Below, piece after piece: positions 55,660 through 64,000 of a DNA stretch of 64,000 nucleotides. The notes under the pieces were generated by a model. That model worked only from the letters and a program-made list of their open reading frames with translations, ran no database searches and had not been told where the DNA came from. Numbering within the stretch: position 1 is the stretch's first letter; each line of letters begins with the position of its first letter. Source of the DNA: Bathynomus jamesi (Eukaryota > Arthropoda > Malacostraca > Isopoda > Cirolanidae); NCBI GenBank assembly GCA_023014485.1, contig JAJOZX010002585.1, forward strand, positions 349,001 to 413,000. The letters run 5' to 3'. Position numbers and translations under genes: made by a program.

Positions 55660-57020
55660 GAAGTTCTCTTGCATTCACCTGTCCCAAAGAAGGGTGACCG
55701 CACTCAACCCTCCAACTATCATCCAATTGCTTTGATTTCTTGCCTTTCTAAAGTTTTTTAATATATCCTTAATAGGAAGATTCTTAAACACCTCTCTTCT
55801 CGCAATCTCCTTTCAGATCGTCAGTATGAGTTCGCAAGAGACGCTCTACTGGCGTTCTTCTTGCATATCTCTCTGACTCTTGGTTATCCTCCTTTCGAGA
55901 TCTCGATGAAACATTTGCTCTTGCGTAGACATATCAAAAGCTTTTAATAGAGTTTGGCACAAAGCTTTGAGCTCCAAACTGCACTCCTTCAGTTTCTAGC
56001 CTTCTATCTGTGCATTCATCTCTAATTTCGTTTCTGGCTGATCTATAGCTGTGGTTGTAGATGGCCACTGTTCTTCTCCTGAAGCTATTAACAGTGGTGT
56101 TCCTCAGGGTTCTGTTCTGTCACCTACTCTTTTCCTTTTATTTAGTAATGATCTTTTAATTCGCACTGTCTGTCCTATTCACTCCCATGACAATGATTCC
56201 ACTCTTCATTTCTCCACTCGCTTCCCAAAACGTCCTTCTCAACAATCAGTCCATCCTTCTCGTAGGACGGCTATGGTACACCTCACCACTTATCTTTCTG
56301 CCATCTCTGACTGGGGCAGAGAAAACCTTGTGGTTTTCAATGCCTCAAAAACTCAGTTCCTCCATCTGTCTACTTGTCACACTCTTCCATACGACTAGCC
56401 CGTTACTTACAACAATACACAATTCAATCCTTCTCTTCTCTTAACATTCTTGGCGTTTCTTTTTCTCGTGATCTTTCCTGGAAAGATCACATATACTCTC
56501 TTTCGAAAACAGCTTCTAAGAGGTTAGGTGTGTTGTACCACCTCCGCAGTTTCTTCACCCCCACTCAGTTACTTTCTCTGTATAGGGGTCTTGTCCGCCC
56601 CTGTATGGAGTACGTTTCTCATGTGTGGGGTGCCTCAACCCACCAGCCCAACTTGACGGGGTAGAATCAAAAGCTTTTAGTCTCATCAATTCCTCGCCTC
56701 TTACTCACCGTCTTCAATCCCTCTCTCTTCGCCGCAATGTTGCCGCACTCTCTCTTTACTATCGCTATTACTCGTATAACGGACACTGCTCTTCTGCACT
56801 CTCTAACTGCATGCCTGCTCCTTTAAAGAGCACGCAGCACCAGACTTTCTACACATTCTCAGTCCTTTTCCCCCTTAACGCAAGGATTAATCGGTATTTT
56901 CAGTCTTTCATCTACTGAACCGGTGAACTCTGAAACAATTTTCCTGAATCCATCTTTGCCACTGTCTATGATCTCCAATCTTTGAAGCGCAGTGTCCAGG
57001 CATCTTGAAAACTCTGGACC
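55660..57020 (+). pseudogene. CR1/jockey-type LINE RT remnant
   Basis: Seen, over many frame changes: VPKKGDRTQPSNYHPIALIS, LSDRQYEF (55810-55835), DGHCSSPEAINSGVPQGSVL (56065-56120), the YADD region mutated to SHDNDSTLHF, ENLVVFNASKTQFLHLS, the thumb and tail LYRGLVRPCMEYVSHVWG and NARINRYFQSFIY. Catalytic residues are lost. Same family as 32666-33220. Confidence 0.85.
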
Positions 57021-57725
57021 TTGATTTTGATTTTCTTCTTCTTTTATGGGAGGCGGGGTTTGTGTACATTCACCGTTGTTCTCTCCTTCCTGCAAAAAAA
57101 AAATAAATACAAAAAATTTCAGAATAATAATGGAGGAAATTCAAGATTCGAGTTTCGGTTAAATTCTTTAATTGTTTATAAGAAAAAGATATCTGAAGAT
57201 CTATCAAAACGTTTAAAAACGTTTCACCTTCAAACTTAATTACTGTACAATCATTTACTGTTGGTTTCTTTTTTGAATATTAACGCGCGTTTGGTGGAAC
57301 GGGTGAATCACGAAAAATGGAAAAATATTTCGCTTTCAAAAGTTGAACGGAGTCGAACCAAATAAATTACATACAGCGAGTTTGTCACTGTACCCCTTCC
57401 CAAAGGTGGGTCAGGAGAGAGATGAGTAATAGCTTGGGTGGTCGTGGTCGTGTCAGTGTTGTCTGAAACTTAATTTTTTTTTGTTTTTAAACATAAAAAC
57501 GTCATTCTTTACAGCGAGTATTGGTTCATTCACACTGAGTTGTTGATTGTGGAACATATAGGTTTTATACCGCAGGTGAAACATTTAAATACTTTTACAA
57601 TAAAATCAAACTACTTCCTATCATAGTAGTACTACTACTATCGTTAATATTACTGACAATATTAATTTTTATAGATTTAATGTTATTAATGGTAATAACA
57701 ACAGACACACACACACACACAATAT
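57021..57725. other. No gene seen
   Basis: Begins with the (A)-rich tail of the LINE (57097-57115). The rest is AT-rich, with a short (AC)n at 57706-57720. Confidence 0.5.
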
Positions 57726-57727
57726 AT

Positions 57728-58010
57728 AACCTTTGGTTAGCTTCCGCCCGAATTGTTCATTCTGACGAAGGTCAAGTTTTTCACTCCACCTTAGACCTAC
57801 AGTTTAACGTGGAATCCGAACCACGCCCCATCAGCAGCCCAGCGTCTTAACCACTAGGCCACTTAGGGTATCCATTTATCTACCAACCACTTTCTTTATT
57901 GTGTGGAAGGATGAACAGCTGGGTTTTGCTGCGCGCCGGCTGCCGTCGGGTCTCGAACACGGGCCGATGGATTCGTAGTCAGCGACGCTAACCACTACAC
58001 CACCGAGGTA
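57728..58010 (-). mobile_element. Dimeric tRNA-derived SINE, copy 4 (uninterrupted)
   Basis: Seen on the minus strand: unit 1 (A box tggtgtagtggttagcg, B box gtgttcgagaccc), linker gcgcgcagcaaaacccagc, unit 2 (A box ggcctagtggttaagacgc, B box gtggttcggattccac), tail ttgaccttcgtcagaatg to agctaaccaaaggtt. The best whole copy, about 283 bp. Confidence 0.85.
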
Positions 58011-58083
58011 TGTATATATATATATATAATATATATATATATAATATAATATAATATAATAATAATAATATAATATAATAATA
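58011..58083. repeat. (TA)n/(TAATA)n microsatellite
   Basis: Seen: TA and TAATA runs at the 5' end of SINE copy 4. Confidence 0.95.
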
Positions 58084-58427
58084 GGTAAAAGCGATAAAAT
58101 ATTTGGTGTAATGACATGGTCGAATAACATCTATTCCATTTTCCACGAAACTCCACTGAATTTTTCGTCCCAGTAACCTCAAGGTCACTCCTACATAAAA
58201 CATAATTAAAATTCTATAACATTTATTCTATACTTCCTCCTTCATTAAATTGTTTTTATATAATTTGCTTCATAAAATAACAATTTTAACCTTCAATATC
58301 ATCTTCATTATTGTACAACATTTAAATTTTCATAATTTTTATATAATTTTCCAGAAAATGGTGTCACTCTAAATGGTACCTAAATGGTTTTTGAATTCTT
58401 AAACTCATTCTAATATGGCTTACAATA

Positions 58428-58475
<48 letters not shown>

Positions 58476-59014
58476 CGTTGATTTTGATAATGTTGTTATT
58501 TTAAGATTCAATGACTTTACGCCTTTTTTATCTTAATAATTATTTCATTGCCAAAGAAGCTGAACAGTCTGTACAAAAAGGACTAATTAGTTACATAAAT
58601 AACATCACCTTTAAATTTTTCCAAGGGCCTCATCAGTTATTACGCCACAAATATCTGTTTTTCACTGTACCTTGAAAGACGGGTTAAGACCTTTTTTTTT
58701 TATCTCCTTTCAAGCAACATTCTCCGTACTTACGACGTAAATGGAAGCCTATAGGCCTACGATTTGACGTAGAAATATGAATGTGCCCCATTATTTTTAA
58801 AATAAAATGTTATGAAATAGGATCATATTTTACGCAAAATCCTCGAATAATTAAACTATGAAACGTAATTTAACTTTATTAAAATTAACCCAACATGCTA
58901 CGGTATGTTACGCTAAGTTCAATTTTTAAAATTAGGTCATTTCAACGATCGGTCATTTGACCCGAACTTTTTAAAATTTAACTCAAGTTTCGAAATTTGG
59001 GCTTGGGCTATATT

Positions 59015-59051
<37 letters not shown>

Positions 59052-59196
59052 TTTAATTAAAGTTCCGAAACTTGGGTTATATTTATAATAATAATAATAA
59101 TAATATTAATAATAATGAATTGTGCGTTACACAAAGGCTATAATTTTTTTGTAACATTTTTAAATACAGAAAATTTCCTAACAAAAGACTTTGTTC
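58084..59196. other. No gene seen; simple repeats
   Basis: (TA)n at 58430-58476, (AAT)n at 59017-59050 and 59087-59117 within a short duplicated segment (gaaacttgggttatatttat). No coding sequence recognised. Confidence 0.6.
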
Positions 59197-59440
59197 GGAG
59201 CAAGTGTAGTTTACGTCCCCCTGTGGTGCCTAGTGTAGTTTGCGTTCCTTACATTATCCTAGTGTAGTTTGCGTTCCCCAACTTTGTCCGCATATATCTA
59301 ATCAAATAAAACGTCAAAACTAACAAAAATATTACGACTTAACCTAATCGTCAATTTATATATATATATATGAATAGAAACGACATAAGTATTAAGGAAC
59401 GTTTCTGCACACGAGGAGGAGAGATAACGAAATAATGAAA

Positions 59441-59520
59441 ATGAGGCGAACCGCCTGGGAATCGAACCCAGGGCCTTCCAATTGCCGTCGGACGCTCTAC
59501 CATTATGCTACGGACCTCAC
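59441..59520 (-). repeat. tRNA-like unit (SINE head) in foldback, minus copy
   Basis: Seen on the minus strand: A box tagcataatggtagagcg, a variable arm, and T arm ctgggttcgattcccag, which pairs perfectly. The acceptor ends do not pair, so this is not a functional tRNA gene. A second, cut-short minus copy lies at about 59711-59746. Confidence 0.7.
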
Positions 59521-59939
59521 TCAATCACAAATCGAAATTCTCCCAATAGGCAGAAACCAATGCCCTCAGAGAGCACCCTCGCAAATCGTGAATATGTGCA
59601 AATAACTGCAATGACCGCGCAGTATATAAATGAATAGAAACGACATAAGTATTAAGGAACGTTTCTGCACACGAGGAGGAGAGATAACGAAATAATGAAA
59701 AATGAGCGAACCGCCTGGGAATCGAACCCAGGGCCTTCCAATTGCGGTTCGCCTCATTTTTCATTATTCGTTATCTCTCCTCCTCGTGTGCAGAAACGTT
59801 CCTTAATACTTATGTCGTTTCTATTCATTTATATACTGCGCGGTCATTGCAGTTATTTGCACATATTCACGATTTGCGAGGGTGCTCTCTGAGGGCATTG
59901 GTTTCTGCCCTATTTGGGAGAATTTCGATTTGTGATTGA

Positions 59940-60018
59940 GTGAGGTCCGTAGCATAATGGTAGAGCGTCCGACCGGCAATTGGAAGGCCCTGGGTTCGAT
60001 TCCCAGGCGGTTCGCCTC
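59940..60018 (+). repeat. tRNA-like unit (SINE head) in foldback, plus copy
   Basis: Seen: the same A box and T arm on the plus strand, followed by the shared 3' sequence cctcctcgtgtgcagaaacg. The inverted partner of 59441-59520. Confidence 0.7.
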
Positions 60019-60298
60019 ATTTTTCATTATTTCGTTATCTCTCCTCCTCGTGTGCAGAAACGTTCCTTAATACTTATGTCGTTTCTATTCATTTATATAC
60101 TGCGCGGTCATTGCAGTTATTTGCATATATATATATATATAATATATTGACGATTGGTTAGGTTAAGTCGTAATATTTTCGTTAGTTTTAACATTTTATT
60201 TGATGGATTCATTTAAAAAATGTCTCCTAAAGATCCTAGTGTAGTTTGTGTCCCCTTTTGCGTTAGGGAGACGTAAACTACGCTTGCTCCCTTTGTTC

Positions 60299-60889
60299 TC
60301 ATGCATTTCTTTTCCTTTCTGACACGGTGAAGTCACTTAAATGAAAGTTAATCTATATCGTAATGAATTATTTTCACTCTCTATAATGTTGCCAAGTCAA
60401 AATATAATAAATAGACAAGTAAATAAATTATCCTTCTATCGTTACGAGTCATAACCGAGCACTCATGCCATTATATTTGATGGCATGAGTGAGTAAACCG
60501 CTTTAATTTAAAGTGAGGGATTGCGATACAAAGTCGTAACTTATTATGAAACTTAAATCACATTTATTTCATGAGCAAACGACCTCTTTTTACCTAAAGA
60601 TGGCGTTACGAGCGGGAATCGCCCTTCGAGCCTTGAAAGAGGCTTAAACCTTTGTTTGAGTCATCCATTTAAATTTTCTTCCTTACTTGTTCCTCATTTT
60701 CCATATCAAAATATTTAAATTAATGCTAAAAATCGAACACAATTGTTTTGTCGCGAAGGGTGTGTCTACCTTCAGACTCGCTACACGCAGCTTTCCTTGC
60801 CCTTTTGATGGTCGAGCGCATGCGCAGCCGCCTATAAGATTTCTTTTGTTTACTCACATTTCTATTGGGATTAATTTCTAACCGAGGCC

Positions 60890-60986
<97 letters not shown>

Positions 60987-61315
60987 CTGAAGTAAATAAT
61001 AAACTAAATTGTTTTATAATTTATCATAGTGTCCTTCGAAAAGTTATCATTTTCTTTCTTTGTTTTCGTTGGTAACAAAATGACGTCAAAAGGAGTTAAA
61101 GTGTTTGCTTCTATTTACTCCCTTTTACTATCATTCTTTGTTTGATTTTTCAAAAATTTGAATGGAAAAACGAGATGACAAAAAGAATTTTAAATGTTAT
61201 TTCATATTCAGTCCATTTCCGGCGTTGTTTCTCTATAAATGAAATTAAAATTTATTATAGCTACTTGAGCTAGTTATTATTATCATTATTATTATTATAT
61301 TTATATGTGCACTAT
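60299..61315. other. No gene seen; small hairpin and microsatellites
   Basis: A perfect 12-bp-arm hairpin (60460-60471 / 60480-60491, cactcatgccat) and compound (TA)n(GT)n(TA)n(CA)n at 60893-60984. No protein recognised. Confidence 0.7.
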
Positions 61316-61368
61316 ATATATATATATATATATGGGAATGAACTCAGAATGGTTCCCTGAGTTTTTTT

Positions 61369-61527
61369 ATGATACGCACAGACCGTGCATGGAACAAGGA
61401 ACTCCCCTCTAGCATCATGAAAAAAAAAAACTATGGTATTTGTCATTTACCATTACTTATTCGGACTATAGTGGATTTTATTATCCCAGAAGAGTTCCTT
61501 GTTCCATGCACGGTCTGTGTGTATCAT
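61369..61527. repeat. Inverted repeat of a LINE scrap, bracketed by (TA)n
   Basis: Seen: arms 61369-61404 and 61492-61527 match with one mismatch (agaccgtgcatggaacaagg). The translated arm, RTDRAWNKELPS, looks like a LINE pol end. TA tracts flank it at 61314-61332 and 61528-61551. Confidence 0.85.
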
Positions 61528-61802
61528 ATATATATATATATATATATATATGTTTTTTTTTCTCAGATGCAAGTTGGAGAAATTTCACTTTCGGCTTATA
61601 ATGTGTTTTCTTTAAGTAACAGACAATGACCAAGAAAACAACAATGACATCAGCGACGTTTATAAACCTTTATAGAACGTGAATAAACGCTTTAAAAAAC
61701 GTTACTGCACGAATATAGTTTGGAAGACAAAACATTTCTTGTAGAATGTAAATTAATAATGCTTTGGGTTGTTGAACCTTCGTAACATTTAAGGTCATGT
61801 GA

Positions 61803-62034
61803 CGGAGGAGACCTGCAGTTTAACGTGGGAATCCGAACCACGCCCCACCAGCAGCCAAGCGTCTTAACCACTGGGCTACCCAGGGTACCCATTTATCTAC
61901 CAACCAATTTCTTTATTATGTGGAAGGATGAACAGCTGGGTTTTGCTGCGCGCCGCCTGCCGTCATCAGGTCTCGATCCCATGGCCGATGGATTCATAGT
62001 CAGCGACGCTAACCACTATACCACCGAAGCGCAT
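61803..62034 (-). mobile_element. Dimeric tRNA-derived SINE, copy 5
   Basis: Seen on the minus strand: unit 1 (A box tggtatagtggttagcg, B box gggatcgagacc) and unit 2 (A box gcccagtggttaagacgc, B box gtggttcggattccc), ending after the tail start gttaaactgcaggtc. Confidence 0.8.
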
Positions 62035-62035
62035 G

Positions 62036-62646
62036 TATATACCTTCACTACTTTTCCTAACAGCTTCAAATGACGATGAATGGTCATATGGCTAACGCAG
62101 AGTTGCAGGCCAAGTTCTCTTACAGTTACCGTTGGGTTTTCCTCCACTGTTGCTTTCAACATCTCTTCATCTAACTCATTTGGTCGTCCTGTTCGTTGAT
62201 AATCTTTCAGAATGAAGTCTCCATTTCTGAACTTCTCAAACCATCTCCTACACATCCATTCGCTCACATCATTTCCATAAACTCGTTGAATGTTTCTTGC
62301 GGATTCACTAGCGTTAGATCCTTTATGGAACTCATACAGCATCACATGTCGAATATGCTCTTTTGTGGGCTCCATGTTTTTTCAATTACTGTAATATCGT
62401 AGGGGTGTCGTTGTAACTGTATGAAAAACACCAGAGAAAATATTCATTAGCCTAATCCTACACTAGCCTAAGCCTACGTTAGCCTAAGTCATACTGTATC
62501 ATTCTGTATCGTGATAAAACCTGTGCGAACCTGTCGCCGCGTGTATTTTGCAACATTTCTAAAACTATTTCACATTATCTTGAGGTTATTCTATTATTTA
62601 TCTATCGTCCGTTTTCTAATCGAGCAGAATTTATGTTACAACCTGA
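62036..62646 (-). pseudogene. Mariner 2-family fragment, 5' part
   Basis: Seen on the minus strand: left TIR tcaggttgtaacataa ending at 62646, leader, then MEPTKEHIRHVMLYEFHKGS with the full GNDVSEWMCRRWFEKF segment and VRELGLQLCVSHMTIHRHL, cut at 62036. The catalytic half is absent. Confidence 0.9.
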
Positions 62647-62933
62647 GGTTGTAACATATATTCTGCTCAATTTTTTAGTTCATTCAGAACAAAAATTAAA
62701 TGACATAAGGACAAATTTCCTCGAATTTTTAGTTTATTCACAACAAAAATTAATCACATAATGACAGCTTAATTATCAAAATAATTTCCTTCTTTTTCTA
62801 TAACCTCCTCCCACCTGTAGAAAATATTTTTTATGCCATGTTCGAAGAAATCCCTTGGTTTCGAGTTAAAAAAAGCGATCACTTCGTTTTCGATAGTTTC
62901 CCTGGATTGCAACTTTTGTCCATGTAGGTGGTG

Positions 62934-62937
<4 letters not shown>
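62647..62937 (-). pseudogene. Mariner 2-family fragment, 3' part
   Basis: Seen on the minus strand: the C-terminus (KLQSRETIENEVIAFFNSKP, FYRWEEVIEKEGNY) and right TIR reaching 62647, directly abutting the 5' TIR of the neighbouring fragment. Its other side ends in a (TA)n tract (62938-62968). Confidence 0.9.
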
Positions 62938-62970
<33 letters not shown>

Positions 62971-62999
62971 GAATTAAAACTGAACCAACCCGTTTCGAA

Positions 63000-63160
63000 A
63001 ATTTACTTTAAATAAAAATATTATTCAGATTCCATTACAGAGGTAAGAAACTGGGTAAAAGATCTATACTCTCCATCCCCAAATATTTTTCTCTGTGATG
63101 ATTTTAATTTCCCATTCATGAAATATAAAAGGATAGGAAAAAATATAAGTATACTAGTGA
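63000..63160 (+). pseudogene. LINE endonuclease scrap
   Basis: Seen: ITEVRNWVKDLYSPSPNIFL then CDDFNFPFMKY, the GDFNFP block of apurinic-type LINE endonucleases with G changed to D. Nothing else of the LINE is present. Confidence 0.55.
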
Positions 63161-63374
63161 TGGGACGATTGTCATATTTCATACAATCGCTGTTGCGATT
63201 GCGATTGTCAGAATTTGAAAAGCGCGCGATTGCGATGTTTTAGCTTTAGCCTCAATAACGCTCATTTATGCTTTAAATATACCTAAACGCGTTACCTACC
63301 TCAGTCAGGGAGTTAAGTATTGATGTAGCTCCTGCTTCAGTCTGTGAGGAAAGTCCAGTTTCAACCAATGGCGT

Positions 63375-64000
63375 AGTAGTATAGCCGAAAAAGGGGAGAG
63401 TGCAAGAATGTTGCAAGTGATGACGTAATGTTGCAAAGGGGGTGGGGGTTGTTGCAAAGGGGGGAGGGGGGTGGGGGACCAGAGAGAAAGGAGGAGAGGT
63501 GTTCACCTGGCAGGAGCCAAGTGCACATTAAGACTTCAGCCGAGTAGGCGTCGTTTTATAGGCTCCTAATCAGCCAGAATCAGCCAATTGACTGAGCCAA
63601 GGGGGAGGGGTACACCTGAAGGAGAGAGAGACACCTGTAGGAGAGAGAGAGAGACGCCTGTAGGAGAGAGAGACACCTGAAAGAGAGAGAGAGGAGTTCT
63701 CCCCCAAGTTATTTTCGTTTTCCTAACCTAAGAAGCCACTAAGGGGTTTTACCAAAGGGCCTGAAAGAGAAGGACCAGAGGTCCTTGCTCGGCTGGGAGC
63801 CGAGCTGGAATAAGTCTTTCACCAACTTCGCGGTCTTTTATAAGCCTCTATTCTGGCTGAATTGCCAGATAGCGCAATGTGTTCAGTTGCTGAGTTGTCA
63901 GATCGCACCATGTATGCAGATGCTGAGTTGCCACATCAAGCCATGTAATCGGGTGCTGATGTGCCAGATCGCACCATCAGATAGCGCCGTGTATTCCAGA
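63375..64000 (+). repeat. Second Maverick TIR (runs off the window)
   Basis: Seen: agtagtatagccg...gggagagtgcaagaatgttgc matches the outer end of the 55116 TIR. Beyond, g-rich blocks and gaggtgttcacctggcaggagcc parallel the 36.4-kb TIR. It contains tandem units agagagacacctg(t/a)a (63630-63690) and gttgccagatcgcaccatgt-type repeats (63855-63990). Either another Maverick continues to the right or this is a solo terminus. Confidence 0.75.

Larger units (their letters stand above)
59197..60290. mobile_element. Foldback element with 8-bp TSD, built on tRNA-like units
   Basis: Seen: outer inverted ends ggagcaagtgtagtttacgt and its near-complement at 60258-60290, with a perfect 8-bp TSD, ctttgttc, at 59189-59196 and 60291-60298. 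Inverted similarity continues inward through taaaactaac...attacgacttaacc. TA tracts bound a core that holds inverted and direct copies of one tRNA-like unit. The 8-bp TSD suggests hAT-type mobilisation; no transposase is encoded. Confidence 0.85.

Noticed and set aside
59940..60018. Functional tRNA gene
   Set aside because: A box and T arm are good, but the acceptor arm does not pair, and the unit recurs in inverted and truncated forms with a shared tail, as a SINE does.
7481..63700. CRISPR array
   Set aside because: Repeats are microsatellites, SINE units or TIR sub-repeats without regular unique spacers; the window is eukaryotic.

Overview
The window is animal nuclear DNA, most likely from an arthropod. 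Dense (TA)n tracts, tRNA-derived SINEs, mariner, piggyBac and Penelope-like elements, jockey/CR1-like LINEs and a Maverick suggest a decapod-like crustacean, but that assignment is inference. I found no convincing intact host gene. Nearly all recognisable coding sequence is decayed or nested mobile DNA, and many element ends can be placed exactly from terminal inverted repeats (TIRs) and target-site duplications (TSDs).

Layout. 1-4.1 kb: an uncharacterised repeat-type ORF, open at the left edge and split by a hAT element (1839-3950). 4.3-7.2 kb: a LINE fragment and a worn Tc1-like element. 7.6-10.1 kb: an unassigned DNA transposon with long TIRs. 10.1-10.9 kb: a Penelope-type end pair and a perfect 61-bp-arm hairpin carrying a hammerhead-like motif. 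10.9-15.4 kb: a DD41D Tc1/mariner element holding a 3-kb hAT. 15.4-28.4 kb: a five-deep nest: mariner > piggyBac > hAT > hAT > LINE. 28.5-31.2 kb: a snap-back Penelope-like element with a GIY-YIG domain. 31.3-36.2 kb: SINEs, a small foldback MITE, LINE tails, a DD41D copy and a 5S-rRNA-like SINE head.

36.2-55.1 kb: a decayed Maverick/Polinton (adintovirus-like) element bounded by inverted TIRs. On the left are minus-strand ORFs of unknown role and a gutted protein-primed DNA polymerase B. Rightward run the packaging ATPase, small virion-type proteins, a chromodomain integrase, penton-like protein, basic core-like protein, double-jelly-roll major capsid protein and adenain-type protease. In a working element these would cover protein-primed replication, integration, capsid building, DNA packaging and maturation. 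Here almost every gene is frameshifted, deleted or interrupted. Two hATs, one mariner and one DD41D element have inserted into it.

55.1-64 kb: LINE pieces, dimeric tRNA SINEs, a foldback element built on tRNA-like units with an 8-bp TSD, two mariner fragments joined head to tail, and at 63.4 kb the start of a second Maverick TIR running off the window. Coordinates at TSD-defined ends are close to exact; those of decayed ORFs are approximate.
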